Assembly: GCA_965222655.1 (NCBI GenBank)
Contig: CBDCUP010000019.1
Span: forward strand, 310,001 to 374,000
Source of the DNA: CAUZIZ01 sp965222655
GTDB taxonomy: Bacteria > Acidobacteriota > UBA6911 > RPQK01 > JAJDTT01
Length of the DNA: 64,000 nt
Direction of reading: 5' to 3'
The position numbers were made by a program, and so were the translations under genes. The notes under the pieces were generated by a model. The model saw only the letters and a list, made by a program, of their open reading frames with translations, ran no database searches and had not been told where the DNA came from. Every line of letters begins with the position of its first letter. Within the stretch, counting starts at the first letter, position 1. This document shows positions 22,683 to 32,206 of the stretch, piece by piece.

Positions 22683-25600
22683 ATGGCTGTGCGATCTGAA
22701 TCTCGCTCTCACTTACCTTCTATTCTCGGCGTTGTTCTGTGCATGATGCTCTGCGGAGCGTCTGCCGTCGCCGCCTCCAAGCTTGATGAATCGACTGTCG
22801 AGTTCAATCGGGATATCAGGCCCATCCTCTCGGACAAATGCTATGCCTGTCATGGACCCGATGAGAACAAGCGGCTGACGAAGCTGCGATTTGACACCGA
22901 GGAGGGCGCGCTTGCGGATCTAGGAGGCCGCTTCGCGATCGTACGCGGGAGTCCCGGGCAGAGCGGGATTGTCAGCAGAATCACCACCGACATCGAAGCA
23001 CAGAAAATGCCACCGGTGTACTCCGGAAAGGAGCTCACCGAACATCAAGTTGATCTGCTCCGGCGCTGGGTCTCTCAGGGTGCCAAGTGGCAGAGGCACT
23101 GGGCGTTCATACCGCCCGGACGGCCAGAGCTGCCCCACCTGGAGGACAGCAGGTGGGCTCGGATCGGACTGGACCATTTCATTCTCCAGCGGCTCGAAAA
23201 AGAAGGCCTGGACCCTTCACCCGAAGCGCACCTTGCCACCCAGATCCGCCGGCTGACACTCGATCTGACTGGCCTCCCGCCGACCCCCGCCGAAGTGGAT
23301 GCCTTTCTCACTGACAGCTCTCCAGATGCTTACGAGAAGGTAGTCGATCGTCTGCTCCAATCCCCGCGCTACGCCGAGAAGATGGCGAGCCGCTGGCTGG
23401 ATGCGGCCCGATATGCCGATACCAACGGCTATCAGACGGATGCCGAGCGAAGCATGTGGAGGTGGCGCGATTGGGTCATTGATGCCTTCGACAAGAACAT
23501 GCCCTTCGATCAGTTCACGATTGAGCAGATCGCCGGAGACATGCTGCCAAACGCTACTCTCGAGCAGAAGATCGCCAGCGGTTTCAATCGCAACCATCGC
23601 GGCAATGGGGAAGGCGGAATCGTTCCCGAAGAGTACTCCGTCGAATATGTAGTCGATCGGGTAGAGACGACTTCAACCGTGTGGTTGGGGCTGACGATGG
23701 GATGCGCCCGCTGCCACGATCACAAGTACGATCCCATCAAACAGAAGGATTTCTACCGGGTCTTTGCCTACTTCAACAACGTTCCCGAGCGGGGACGCGC
23801 CTTCAAGTTCGGCAATTCCGCGCCCTTCATCCCGGCGCCCACGCCGAGCCAGCTGCAGCAGCTGGGAAAGCTGGAGGCGAAACTGGCCGGGGCCGAGGAG
23901 CAGTTCGAAGCACTAGGTTCCGAGATCGAGGAGTCGAAGCGGATCTGGGAAGCCTCTCTGGCCCAGTCCACGATCCTGGATTGGTCCTTCGACCGGGACC
24001 TGCTTCTTCGCTACCCGCTCGACGGCTCGCTGGCCGGTCAACCCAGCGGTTTCAAGGATAAGAAACCAGTCCAGGTCCGGCTGCTCGACGGCATGCCCCA
24101 TTTCGTATCCGGGCGGCTGGGGGCTGCTGCCAGCTTCGACGGAAAGCGGTTTCTGGAAGCTGGAGATGTTGCGGAACTGGGCTTTTTCGACCGATTCTCT
24201 CTTTCCGCCTGGGTTTACCCGACAGCCCCGGACGGCCCCATCCTGGGACGGAATTTCGATACCCCGGAGGTTGGCGATCATGGGTTCAAGGGCTACGGCC
24301 TGTATCTGAGGGAGGGCAAGGTACAACTGAATCTGGTGACTCGTTGGTTGGACGACTCCCTTCGAATCGAGACGGCGGAGCCGCTCGAATTGAACCGCTG
24401 GCACCACGTCGCTGCGACCTATGATGGCACCCGTGTCGCAGAAGGTACCAGGATCTACGTCAACGGTCAGGCCAGCGCCCTCAACGTGAGGCTGAACCTG
24501 CTCAACCAGGATTTCCGTCTCCCCAACTCCTTCCGGATCGGCGCTGCGGGTGCTCGTCGCTTCTCCGGTCTAATCGATGAGGTTCGGGTCTACACAGAAG
24601 TCTTGTCCCCTCAGGAAGTCGCCGTGATCTCGCTGGCCGACAGCGTGAATGAGATCGCCGCCCTGCCTCCCGAAGGCCGCAGTCAGTCCCAGACTGACAA
24701 GCTTCGGTGGTGCTTCCTCGACCAGTACGCCGCCCCAAACATCCACAAGGCCTGGCAGCAGTTGCAGGATCTGCGCCGGCAGAAGCAGGAGATGGTCCGC
24801 GGCTTCCCCACCGTTATGGTGATGCATGAGGGAAAGACCCGCGATACCTTTGTGCTGGTCCGCGGCGCCTACGATAGACCCGGGGAAAAGGTGCTTCCCG
24901 GGGTGCCCTCTTTCCTTCCCCAACTGCAGGAAGGTTGGGCCAACAACCGGATCGGATTGGCCCGCTGGCTGGTGGCTCCCGAGAATCCACTCACCGCACG
25001 GGTGACGGTGAACCGTTTCTGGCAGACGTATTTCGGCGTCGGGCTGGTCAAGACCGCCGAGGATTTTGGTTCGCAGGGTGAATGGCCGCTGCATCTGGAA
25101 CTTCTGGACTGGCTCGCCACCGAGTTTGTTTCCAGCGGCTGGGACGTCAAGGCACTTCAGAAAACGATCGTGATGAGCGCGACCTACCGACAGTCCTCGA
25201 AGGTGCGGCCCGAGCTGCTGAAACGAGATCCGGAGAATCGGTTGCTGGCTCGGGGTCCGCGTTTCCGGTTGCCGGCAGAAGTCGTGCGTGACCAGGCGCT
25301 GGCGGTTTCGGGTTTGCTCGTAGAGCAGGTTGGCGGACCCTCCGTCAAGCCTTATCAGCCGGCTGGACTCTGGTCGGATTTAGCTGGAGGCGAGGATTAC
25401 CAGAGAGGCGAAGGCAGCGATCTCTACCGCCGAAGCCTCTACACCTTCTGGAAACGGACCTCGGCCCCCCCCTCCATGACCACTTTTGACTCCGGCCAGC
25501 GTGAGACTTGCTCGGTTAGGCAGGAACGGACCAACACCCCTCTTCAGGCCCTCAACCTGATGAACGACGTAACTTATGTGGAAGCATCCCGGGTGCTGGC

Positions 25601-25883
25601 TCAGCGGATGATGGAGGAGGGCGGTAAGACGCCAGCGGAGCGGATTGCCTTTGCCTACAAGGTGGTCACGGCCCGGACACCCCAGTCCAGCGAGGGCGGG
25701 ATTCTACTCGAGGGTTTCCAGCACTACTTGCGAGATTATCGGGACGATCGCGGGGCCGCCCTGAAGCTGGTTTCCCAGGGCGAGCATCCTCGCAATCTGG
25801 CTCTGGACGTCGCCGAGCTGGCCTCCTATGCCACGGTTGCCAGCCTGATCCTCAATCTTGACCGGGCCATTACCAAGGAGTGA
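22683..25883 (+). CDS. PSCyt1/DUF1549/LamG/DUF1553 exported protein
   Basis: A 1066-aa exported protein of the planctomycete cytochrome group. Order: signal peptide (ILGVVLCMMLCGASAVAA), c-type heme motif CYACH near residue 48 (PSCyt1), DUF1549 (RRLTLDLTGLPPTPAEVDAFL; RWLDAARYADTNGY; second Cys pair CARCHDHKYDPI), a concanavalin/LamG-like beta-sandwich (about 460-660, with LSAWVYP and RWHHVAATYDG) and DUF1553 (LARWLVAPENPLTARVTVNRFW, then TNTPLQALNLMND). ATG 22683 was preferred for its signal peptide. It is paired with a DUF1501 gene 3 nt behind. Such pairs are thought to work in polysaccharide or sulfated glycan use; function is not proven. Confidence 0.93.
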   Translation: MAVRSESRSHLPSILGVVLCMMLCGASAVAASKLDESTVEFNRDIRPILSDKCYACHGPDENKRLTKLRFDTEEGALADLGGRFAIVRGSPGQSGIVSRITTDIEAQKMPPVYSGKELTEHQVDLLRRWVSQGAKWQRHWAFIPPGRPELPHLEDSRWARIGLDHFILQRLEKEGLDPSPEAHLATQIRRLTLDLTGLPPTPAEVDAFLTDSSPDAYEKVVDRLLQSPRYAEKMASRWLDAARYADTNGYQTDAERSMWRWRDWVIDAFDKNMPFDQFTIEQIAGDMLPNATLEQKIASGFNRNHRGNGEGGIVPEEYSVEYVVDRVETTSTVWLGLTMGCARCHDHKYDPIKQKDFYRVFAYFNNVPERGRAFKFGNSAPFIPAPTPSQLQQLGKLEAKLAGAEEQFEALGSEIEESKRIWEASLAQSTILDWSFDRDLLLRYPLDGSLAGQPSGFKDKKPVQVRLLDGMPHFVSGRLGAAASFDGKRFLEAGDVAELGFFDRFSLSAWVYPTAPDGPILGRNFDTPEVGDHGFKGYGLYLREGKVQLNLVTRWLDDSLRIETAEPLELNRWHHVAATYDGTRVAEGTRIYVNGQASALNVRLNLLNQDFRLPNSFRIGAAGARRFSGLIDEVRVYTEVLSPQEVAVISLADSVNEIAALPPEGRSQSQTDKLRWCFLDQYAAPNIHKAWQQLQDLRRQKQEMVRGFPTVMVMHEGKTRDTFVLVRGAYDRPGEKVLPGVPSFLPQLQEGWANNRIGLARWLVAPENPLTARVTVNRFWQTYFGVGLVKTAEDFGSQGEWPLHLELLDWLATEFVSSGWDVKALQKTIVMSATYRQSSKVRPELLKRDPENRLLARGPRFRLPAEVVRDQALAVSGLLVEQVGGPSVKPYQPAGLWSDLAGGEDYQRGEGSDLYRRSLYTFWKRTSAPPSMTTFDSGQRETCSVRQERTNTPLQALNLMNDVTYVEASRVLAQRMMEEGGKTPAERIAFAYKVVTARTPQSSEGGILLEGFQHYLRDYRDDRGAALKLVSQGEHPRNLALDVAELASYATVASLILNLDRAITKE

Positions 25884-25886
25884 TTC

Positions 25887-27359
25887 ATGGATCCCAGGCT
25901 TGATCGCCGATTGTCGATGACTCGCCGCCATTTCTTCGGATTGGGGAGCACTGGCATTGGTACCGCGGCACTGGCTACTCTTCTGGATCGCAGTCTGCTG
26001 GGTAGGACCGGACTGAAGGGTCCGGGTGATGGACCCGCTCAAGGCGGGTTGTCGGGGCTCCCGCATTTCGCTCCGAAAGCCAAGCGGATCATCTATCTGT
26101 TTCAGTCGGGTGCTCCTTCCCAGATGGACTTGTTCGACTACAAACCGAAACTGGAGGCTCTGGCCGGTACGGAGCTGCCCGACTCGATTCGCAAGGGGCA
26201 GCGTTTGACCGGGATGACGGCCACCCAATCCAGTTTTCCGGTGGCTCCATCGGTATTCGAGTTCGCCCAGCACGGCGCGTCCGGTGCCTGGGTCAGCGAG
26301 TTGATGCCGCATACGGCCAAGATTGCCGATGACCTCTCGTTCATCAAATCGATGCACACGGAGGCCATCAACCATGATCCTGCGATCACGTTTTTCCAGA
26401 CCGGGGCCCAACTGGCAGGACGACCCAGTATCGGCTCCTGGCTTTCCTACGGCCTAGGCAGCGAGAACCGGGATCTTCCGAGCTTCGTGGTTATGGTCTC
26501 CAGTGGCGAGGACGGTGCTGGACAACCACTCTACGATCGACTCTGGGGAAGCGGGTTTCTCCCCACCCGGTATCAGGGGGTCAAGTTCCGCTCGATCGGG
26601 GACCCGGTGCTCTATCTATCGAATCCGCCAGGACTGAGCAGACCCAACCGGCGCCGATTCCTGGACGATTTGAACCGGCTCAACCAGCTGCAGCTGGAGG
26701 AGTTTGGGGATCCGGAGATCGCGACCCGGATCGAGCAGTATGAGATGGCCTATCGAATGCAGACGTCCGTCCCCGATCTAACAGACCTTTCAGGCGAACC
26801 GGAGCACGTATTCAAGCTCTACGGCCCCGAGGCAAAGAAGCCCGGGACATATGCGTACAACTGTTTGCTGGCCCGTCGTCTGACGGAACGCGGGGTCCGC
26901 TTTATTCAGCTTTTCCACCGCGGTTGGGACCAGCACACCACGCTGCCCGAGGAAATCAAGGTCCAGTGCAAAGACACCGATCAAGCTTCGGCGGCCCTGG
27001 TTCAGGATCTGAAGGAGCGGGGTCTGTTGGAGGACACGCTGGTAGTCTGGGGAGGCGAGTTTGGCAGGACGGTCTATTCACAAGGCAAGCTGACCGCGAC
27101 CGATTATGGACGCGATCACCATCCCCGCTGCTTTTCCATCTGGCTGGCAGGCGGAGGCATCAAACCCGGTGTCATCTACGGTGAGACTGACGACTACGGC
27201 TACAACATCACGCGCGATCCAGTGCATGTCCACGATCTGCACGCGACCCTGCTCCACTGCCTGGGCATCGATCACACCAAGCTGACCTTCAAATACCAGG
27301 GGCGAGATTTCCGCCTGACCGACATCCACGGAAAACTGGTAAAGAAGCTCCTAGCGTAG
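25887..27359 (+). CDS. DUF1501 (sulfatase-like fold) Tat-exported protein
   Basis: A 490-aa partner of the preceding gene. A Tat-type leader (TRRHFFGLGSTGIGTAALATLL) is followed by DUF1501: IIYLFQSGAPSQMDLFDYKP (about 68-87), HDPAITFFQTG, a central GxGFLPTRYQGV and VVWGGEFGRTVYSQG near 390. These metal-binding motifs are those of the alkaline phosphatase/sulfatase superfamily, but the hydrolysed bond is unknown. The gene starts 3 nt after the upstream stop and is certainly in one operon with it. Confidence 0.93.
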   Translation: MDPRLDRRLSMTRRHFFGLGSTGIGTAALATLLDRSLLGRTGLKGPGDGPAQGGLSGLPHFAPKAKRIIYLFQSGAPSQMDLFDYKPKLEALAGTELPDSIRKGQRLTGMTATQSSFPVAPSVFEFAQHGASGAWVSELMPHTAKIADDLSFIKSMHTEAINHDPAITFFQTGAQLAGRPSIGSWLSYGLGSENRDLPSFVVMVSSGEDGAGQPLYDRLWGSGFLPTRYQGVKFRSIGDPVLYLSNPPGLSRPNRRRFLDDLNRLNQLQLEEFGDPEIATRIEQYEMAYRMQTSVPDLTDLSGEPEHVFKLYGPEAKKPGTYAYNCLLARRLTERGVRFIQLFHRGWDQHTTLPEEIKVQCKDTDQASAALVQDLKERGLLEDTLVVWGGEFGRTVYSQGKLTATDYGRDHHPRCFSIWLAGGGIKPGVIYGETDDYGYNITRDPVHVHDLHATLLHCLGIDHTKLTFKYQGRDFRLTDIHGKLVKKLLA

Positions 27360-27370
27360 CGTCCCTTTCT

Positions 27371-27535
27371 TTGCCCGTGCCCGTGCCCGACTTTATGTTC
27401 TTGCTGAGTTGACCACGAGACCCCGGTTTCGCCACCATTTGCCATGAACGTTCCACGCCAGAGAAAGACGAAGGGATTGTGGAAACACGCCCCGCGCACG
27501 GGCACGGGTAAGGGCAAAGGCAAGGGAGGAAAGGG
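27371..27535. repeat. Inverted hexanucleotide repeats GCCCGT/GGGCAC
   Basis: TTTGCCCGTGCCCGTGCCCG at 27371-27390 is answered at 27497-27533 by CACGGGCACGGGTAAGGGCA and two more units, enclosing about 105 bp without a gene. The layout matches the array at 22.4 kb. Confidence 0.8.
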
Positions 27536-27578
27536 GTCGAAGGACGTGCGACGTGCAGACGTTCCGACGTGCGACGAC

Positions 27579-28976
27579 CTATCGTCCCAACGCCGCCGCC
27601 ATCTCTTCAACAGTAGTGAACTTGACTCTGGGCCTACCCGACTGGAGCCCCTTTTCCCGCTCGATCTCGTCTATCCTCTGCCAATCCGCGTAGGAGAAGT
27701 AGTCGGGACGGTTACGTCGAATCAGTGTCTCGGTATCGCTGCTCCCCTGGCGCGAGGGCTTTAACGTCAACCCCGCCTTCAGGTCTTCAAGCATGCAGGA
27801 CACGGTTTCCAGGGCGTCCGGTTTGTTGGTGCCGATGACTCCGTTGGGCCCGCGCTTGATCCAGCCTGCCGTGTATTCACCTACGATAGGCTTCCGAGTC
27901 TCCGGCTCCACAACTCGACCCTTCTCGTTGAGGATTACACCCCATTTCGGATTGAAGGGAATGTCTGAGAGCGGCAGGCCCTTGTAGCCAATGGATCTGA
28001 ACACCAGGCCAACCTCGAGTTCCTCAAACCTGTCAGTAGCTCTGGGGCGGAGCGTTCCCATGTCGGTGGAATAGAGTTCGTTCTGGACCAGTCGCATAGC
28101 CTTCACCTGACCTGAGCTGCCCAGGATCTCAACCGGAGAAACCAGGAAGCGAAGGTGGATGGTGCGCGACTGGCCAGCCCGCTCGCGGGAGGCAATCTTC
28201 TCCAGAATCTCAATTCTCTTCAATGCGACCCGATCGTTCTCTCGCTCTAACGCCTGCTGGCTCAAGGAGTCGGGGGTTGCCTCCTCCGGAGGAATAGTGA
28301 CGTGGACATTATCCAACTCCCCCAATTCCTTGATCTCAGGATTGGTAAAGGCCGCCTGTGCCGGCCCTCGTCGTCCCAGCATGTAGACTTCTCGCACCCG
28401 GCTTTGGCGGAGCTGCTCGAGGGCATAATCCGCAATGTCCGTCTGCGCTAGATCCTCGGGAGTGCGACTCAGAATCCGGATCACGTCAATAGCCACGTTG
28501 CCCAGACCGACTACTGCAGCCCGCTCTTGGGACAAGTCGAACTCATAGTCGCGAAAGTCGGGGTGGCCGTTGTACCAGGCCACGAAATCGGTAGCTGAAT
28601 AGCTACCCTTCAGGTTTTCGCCGGGTATGCCGAGGTTGCGGTCTGATGGGGCGCCCGTAGTGTAGATGATCTGGTGATAGTGGTCTCGCAGCTGGGCCCG
28701 GGTAATATCACGTCCCAACCCAACCTGGCCAAAGAATTTGAAGCCGGGATTGGCTGCAGTCCGGTCGAAAGTCCTGGTGACCGCCTTGATCCGCTGATGA
28801 TCGGGAGCGACGCCATTTCGAACCAGACCGAAAGGCGTCGGAAGACGATCGAACATGTCGATCTCGACGATGATACCGTCCTGCCGGAACAGATGCTCAG
28901 CGGCATAGAAACCCGCTGGTCCCGCACCAACAATCGCGACCCGCAGCGGGCAGTCGCTGGTACCTGGCTTGGCCAT
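27579..28976 (-). CDS. fprA: Ferredoxin/adrenodoxin-NADP reductase, FprA type
   Basis: A 465-aa FAD- and NADPH-binding reductase that moves electrons between NADPH and ferredoxin. The FAD motif VAIVGAGPAGFYAAEHL is at the N-terminus. It is followed by DRLPTPFGLVRNGVAPDHQRIK, diagnostic for adrenodoxin reductase/FprA, the NADP motif VVGLGNVAIDVIRIL (about 155-170), MLGRRGPAQAAFT, and GWIKRGPNGVIGTNK near 370. ATG 28976 was chosen over TTG two codons upstream. The gene stands alone, with the CBS gene 50 nt upstream on the same strand. Confidence 0.93.
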   Translation of the reverse strand: MAKPGTSDCPLRVAIVGAGPAGFYAAEHLFRQDGIIVEIDMFDRLPTPFGLVRNGVAPDHQRIKAVTRTFDRTAANPGFKFFGQVGLGRDITRAQLRDHYHQIIYTTGAPSDRNLGIPGENLKGSYSATDFVAWYNGHPDFRDYEFDLSQERAAVVGLGNVAIDVIRILSRTPEDLAQTDIADYALEQLRQSRVREVYMLGRRGPAQAAFTNPEIKELGELDNVHVTIPPEEATPDSLSQQALERENDRVALKRIEILEKIASRERAGQSRTIHLRFLVSPVEILGSSGQVKAMRLVQNELYSTDMGTLRPRATDRFEELEVGLVFRSIGYKGLPLSDIPFNPKWGVILNEKGRVVEPETRKPIVGEYTAGWIKRGPNGVIGTNKPDALETVSCMLEDLKAGLTLKPSRQGSSDTETLIRRNRPDYFSYADWQRIDEIEREKGLQSGRPRVKFTTVEEMAAALGR

Positions 28977-29025
28977 CTTCAATGACTTCCTCTACTGGAG
29001 AGATGTGGGGGGCAGGGTGCAGGCT

Positions 29026-29454
29026 TCAAACCGTGGAAAGCCGGGTCTGAAGAGATTCGACCTGGCCTTCATACTGGTCCCGCTGTGTCCGGACGACATC
29101 CATGATCGAGATGATGCCAACGAGCTCGCCGTTGTCGACGACGGGAAGATGGCGAAATCTCTTTTCAGTCATGGTATTAGCCACAAGCCTCGCGTCATCG
29201 GTGGGGCTGGTTATGATCACTTCCTGAGTCATGAGACTGTCTACCCGCCGGTCGAACACCGCCTCGTCCCTGGCCGCTCCGCGAACGATATCTCGCTCGG
29301 AAAGGATGCCCATGGGATGATTGGTCTCGTCTACTACAACCAGGGCGCCGATATTATGTCGGGCTAGTAAAGCGAGTGCCTCCCTGATCGAATCGTCGGG
29401 GCGGACGACGACGACGCTCGAGCATTTGGTAGCAAGGATTCTCTCGACGTTCAT
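29026..29454 (-). CDS. Tandem CBS domain protein
   Basis: A 142-aa protein made of two CBS motifs, which bind adenine nucleotides and regulate partner proteins. CBS1 covers about 5-60 (VVVVRPDDSIREALALLARHNIGALVVVD, then GILSERDIVRG), CBS2 about 70-128 (SLMTQEVIITSPTDDARLVANTMTEKRFRHLPVVD, then GIISIMDVV). A short coiled tail follows. GGAGC precedes the start. The partner cannot be deduced. Confidence 0.92.
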   Translation of the reverse strand: MNVERILATKCSSVVVVRPDDSIREALALLARHNIGALVVVDETNHPMGILSERDIVRGAARDEAVFDRRVDSLMTQEVIITSPTDDARLVANTMTEKRFRHLPVVDNGELVGIISIMDVVRTQRDQYEGQVESLQTRLSTV

Positions 29455-29540
29455 CTTCGTGGAAGCTCCTTAATTCAATACCACCTCTGACCCCTCATCA
29501 TACTGTTCGAGAGTCTTGGGTTCAACGGCAGCGGCCGGTT

Positions 29541-29966
29541 CTACTCGTCTTCCGGATCGACGCGAGAGCGGACTTGTTTCATCTTGCTGCGGTGATGCTT
29601 GGCGCGGAGTCTTCGCTCGGCTGCGGCCCGGGTGGCGACCGTTGGGATCCGAGGAGTTGCTTGAGCAAGAGCCTCCGAGAGCAGGCGTACAAACCGCTCC
29701 TGAGCCTCCTGCCGGTTCAAGTGCTGACTGCGGTGACGCTGACAGACGACCCGAAGTATCCCGGCTCGACTGACCCGGGTGCTCAGACGGCTTCCTACTC
29801 GCCGCTTTTCCTCCTCGCTAAGGCTATCTGTCTTCTCCAGGTTGAACAAGAGCGTGACGCGAGTGCTGACCTTGTTGACGTGTTGGCCACCAGGCCCGCT
29901 GCTCCTGGCCGCGGTAAAGCGGATCTCATCGTCCGGTATTGAAAGGCTACGGTTGATCTGGACCAT
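29541..29966 (-). CDS. arfB: Ribosome-rescue peptidyl-tRNA hydrolase ArfB
   Basis: A 141-aa rescue factor that releases peptides from ribosomes stalled without a stop codon. The catalytic GGQ lies in SSGPGGQHVNKVSTRV (about 22-37), and the tail is the basic helix (RAAAERRLRAKHHRSKMKQVRSR) that enters the mRNA channel. Length and layout match YaeJ/ArfB rather than release factors. ATG 29966 was preferred since the longer frame starts in the border of repeat B. Confidence 0.92.
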   Translation of the reverse strand: MVQINRSLSIPDDEIRFTAARSSGPGGQHVNKVSTRVTLLFNLEKTDSLSEEEKRRVGSRLSTRVSRAGILRVVCQRHRSQHLNRQEAQERFVRLLSEALAQATPRIPTVATRAAAERRLRAKHHRSKMKQVRSRVDPEDE

Positions 29967-29978
29967 TGGAAGTAGACT

Positions 29979-30158
29979 ATCCCGCATTTCTCATCGCTGG
30001 TCTACTGCGTCGCCGCAACCATCCGTCCTGGCTGCGTTACGCTCTCTCGGCCTCCTCGACGTACTGCACGAGTACGACTGCGGGGGCCTCGGTCGCAAGC
30101 CTTGCCAGGACGGCCCTTGCGGCGCCTCGCTACGACAAGCGATGAGAAATCCGGGCTA
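29979..30158. repeat. 180-bp palindromic repeat, copy B
   Basis: Almost identical over its full length to copy A at 8031-8210 and in the same orientation. It fills the gap between arfB and the anti-sigma gene and ends exactly at the anti-sigma stop codon. Confidence 0.88.
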
Positions 30159-30914
30159 TAACCTTCCGAGAACGACCATCGAACCCGTAGGTTGAGGACT
30201 TCCTCCCTTGGGCTCTATGGTCAGCGCGAACGCTTGGAGTGCCACGACTCCCGCAGGAAGATTCAGCTGAAGCTCGGTGACCTGACCCAGGCTTTGGAAC
30301 ACCGTCGAGGGGTGAGGCGCCTTATCCTTCTCGATCACCCACAGCTGAAAATCTTGATCTTCACTCAGCGCGGGTAGGTTGTGTAAGAAGACAGTAGCTC
30401 GTTCCTCCTCGGTCTGGACAAACACACTCCCGGCGACTGATTCGTAGTTGGTGAGTCCCACGAGATTGATGAACTTGAGGTCCGGGCGCGCCAGCTCGTT
30501 CACCTTGATGTTCAAGTCCTGATTAGCGATACGCAGCCGCTCGACCTCGGCTTGCAAAGAGCTGATCGTAAGGTCCTTTTGGTAGCTGACCTGGTAGAAG
30601 CGCAGCAGGACCGCTGCTCCCAGGATAAGCAGGATGGAGGCGGCAATCGCTGCGGCGCGCCACCAGGATCCCTTGTGCTCAACGGAGCCATGAGTCTTGG
30701 AGATTTCCTCGAGCAAAGCCTCCTTTACGGAGGGCGCGGGAGTGCTTTGGGGTAAGGCATGCGGGAGGCTGTGGAGGACCTCCTCCAGCTCCACCAACTT
30801 TTCCCTGCACTCCGAACACTCGACCAGATGGTCCTCAAACTCTCGAGATTGAGGTTCTCCTAGAGTGCCCAGGACATACTCGATGTAGTGTTCTCCGAAT
30901 CTTTGCTCAGCCAT
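30156..30914 (-). CDS. Anti-sigma-K-type factor (RskA family)
   Basis: A 252-aa membrane protein that holds its sigma factor inactive. The N-terminus has the zinc anti-sigma motif HLVECSEC (H-x3-C-x2-C, about 29-36). One transmembrane segment lies at about 87-108 (AAAIAASILLILGAAVLLRF), a short coiled stretch follows, and the C-terminal half is the extracellular RskA domain (VFLHNLPALSEDQDFQLWVIE; SLGQVTELQLNLPAGVVALQAFALTIEPKGG). Its start overlaps the end of the sigma gene by 8 nt, so the two are coupled, with the sigma gene first. Confidence 0.93.
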   Translation of the reverse strand: MAEQRFGEHYIEYVLGTLGEPQSREFEDHLVECSECREKLVELEEVLHSLPHALPQSTPAPSVKEALLEEISKTHGSVEHKGSWWRAAAIAASILLILGAAVLLRFYQVSYQKDLTISSLQAEVERLRIANQDLNIKVNELARPDLKFINLVGLTNYESVAGSVFVQTEEERATVFLHNLPALSEDQDFQLWVIEKDKAPHPSTVFQSLGQVTELQLNLPAGVVALQAFALTIEPKGGSPQPTGSMVVLGRL

Positions 30915-31467
30915 TGCGAAAAACCGGGGCTAGTCTCCTCCGCAGCTTCTCGAGTCCCAGTTGGATCCGAGTCTTCACGGTTCCAAAGGGTGCCTCCAAG
31001 GTCTCGGCGATCTGCCGATGGGATAGTCCATCATAGTAGGCAAGGTAGATCGCTTGCTTTTGCTCTTCGGGAATCTCCGACAGCGCCTGCAGGACGATCT
31101 CCCTCCGTTGACCTTGAATCGCCTTCGAGAGGGGATTCTTCTGTTCCGAACTATCGACGGCCTCCGGGATCTCCTCAGCCAGGGAGACCTCTCTGGATCG
31201 GCTTTCTTTTCTCCACTCGTCGATCGCAAGGTTTCTAGCGATCGCGAAAAGCCAGGTGGATACGCCCGCCAGTTTGGGGTCATACCGCCCTGCCTTCTCC
31301 CAGACCGAGATGAAGGTGTGTTGAACCACAACCTCCGCCGATTTCTGATTCCGGAGGATTCTCAGCGCCAGGCTGTAGATGGCTCCTGAATAGACATCGT
31401 AGAGATCGGAAAGCGCTTGTGCGTCCCTGAAAGTGATCTTGCGCAGAAGGAGCCAGTCTTGAGGCAT
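30907..31467 (-). CDS. ECF RNA polymerase sigma factor (SigK-like)
   Basis: A 186-aa group 4 sigma factor. Region 2 is seen in ALSDLYDVYSGAIYSLALRILRNQKSAEVVVQHTFISVWEKA and the -10 recognition helix in STWLFAIARNLAIDEWRK. Region 4 is the helix-turn-helix IYLAYYDGLSHRQIAETLEAPFGTVKTRIQLGLEKLRR. No extra domains. ATG 31467 fits the usual distance to region 2; ATG 31497 is possible. The adjacent RskA-type gene should control it, releasing the sigma factor upon envelope stress. Confidence 0.93.
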   Translation of the reverse strand: MPQDWLLLRKITFRDAQALSDLYDVYSGAIYSLALRILRNQKSAEVVVQHTFISVWEKAGRYDPKLAGVSTWLFAIARNLAIDEWRKESRSREVSLAEEIPEAVDSSEQKNPLSKAIQGQRREIVLQALSEIPEEQKQAIYLAYYDGLSHRQIAETLEAPFGTVKTRIQLGLEKLRRRLAPVFRNG

Positions 31468-31545
31468 GAGTATTGTCTTCGACCCGAGTGGATGCATTGT
31501 ATTGAACCACCACTTCCAGAGCAAATCCGTGTCGCCCAATCCCAC

Positions 31546-31605
31546 CCTTGCCTTTGCCTTTGCCCTTGTCCTTGTCCTTGCCTCTGCCTTAGCCTTTGCC
31601 TTCGC
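31546..31605. repeat. Degenerate GCCTTT hexanucleotide array
   Basis: About ten units of CCTTGC/CCTTTG with variants (CCTTGT, CCTCTG, CCTTAG) upstream of the sigma gene, in the gap to the divergent thioesterase gene. It is less regular than the array at 22.4 kb. Any regulatory effect is unknown. Confidence 0.85.
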
Positions 31606-31693
31606 TCGTTCAATCCAGTCAGCCTGCAGAACCCTTCGAGATCCTGAGTGTCTGCGTTGACTCCGCCCCTTATTCGATGTTAAGTCTCAAACC

Positions 31694-32131
31694 ATGTCGG
31701 AGGAACAGGGTAGCCAGTGGGTTCAGACGGATTTCCGGGTCCGCTACGCCGAGACAGACCAAATGGGGATCGCCTACCATTCCAACTATCTGATCTGGTT
31801 TGAGGTAGCAAGGGTCGAGTTCTTCCGACGATTTGGCTTTACCTACAATCGATTGGAAAAGGAGACGGGCACCTTCCTTCCGGTGGTGGAAGTGCACTGC
31901 AGGTACCTCCTACCACTGCGCTACGATGACGAATTCACGGTCAAGACGCGCTTGGATGAATTTGGCAGGAGGCTGCTCGGTTTTGCTTACGAGTTGGTCA
32001 ATAAGGATGGGGAAAGCGTCTATGCTCGGGCCCAGACAAAACACGTAGCAACCGACAAGAGCGGCAGGCCCAAAACTCTCCCAAAGGGGTTCCTCGACTT
32101 TCTCAGTCAAGCGAATCCCAGCCCGGTTTAG
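31694..32131 (+). CDS. YbgC/FadM-like acyl-CoA thioesterase (hotdog fold)
   Basis: A 145-aa thioesterase of the 4HBT family that cleaves acyl-CoA. The catalytic Asp and N-terminal helix are in VRYAETDQMGIAYHSNYLIWFEVARVEFFR (about 16-45), followed by PVVEVHCRYLLPLRYDDEF and the C-terminal strands. Length and motifs are standard. It is upstream of ridA with about 75 nt between. Confidence 0.9.
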   Translation: MSEEQGSQWVQTDFRVRYAETDQMGIAYHSNYLIWFEVARVEFFRRFGFTYNRLEKETGTFLPVVEVHCRYLLPLRYDDEFTVKTRLDEFGRRLLGFAYELVNKDGESVYARAQTKHVATDKSGRPKTLPKGFLDFLSQANPSPV

Positions 32132-32206
32132 TTCGGGATCCGCATCCGAAAAACCGATCTGGATCCCATGCCGTCCGCTCAACTCAGGTGAAAAGGAGAT
32201 CGTCCC

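Noticed and set aside
29779..30195. 138-codon ORF over the repeat at 30 kb
   Set aside because: Most of it is the 180-bp repeat, whose copy at 8.0 kb gives the same peptide; no start signal or family.
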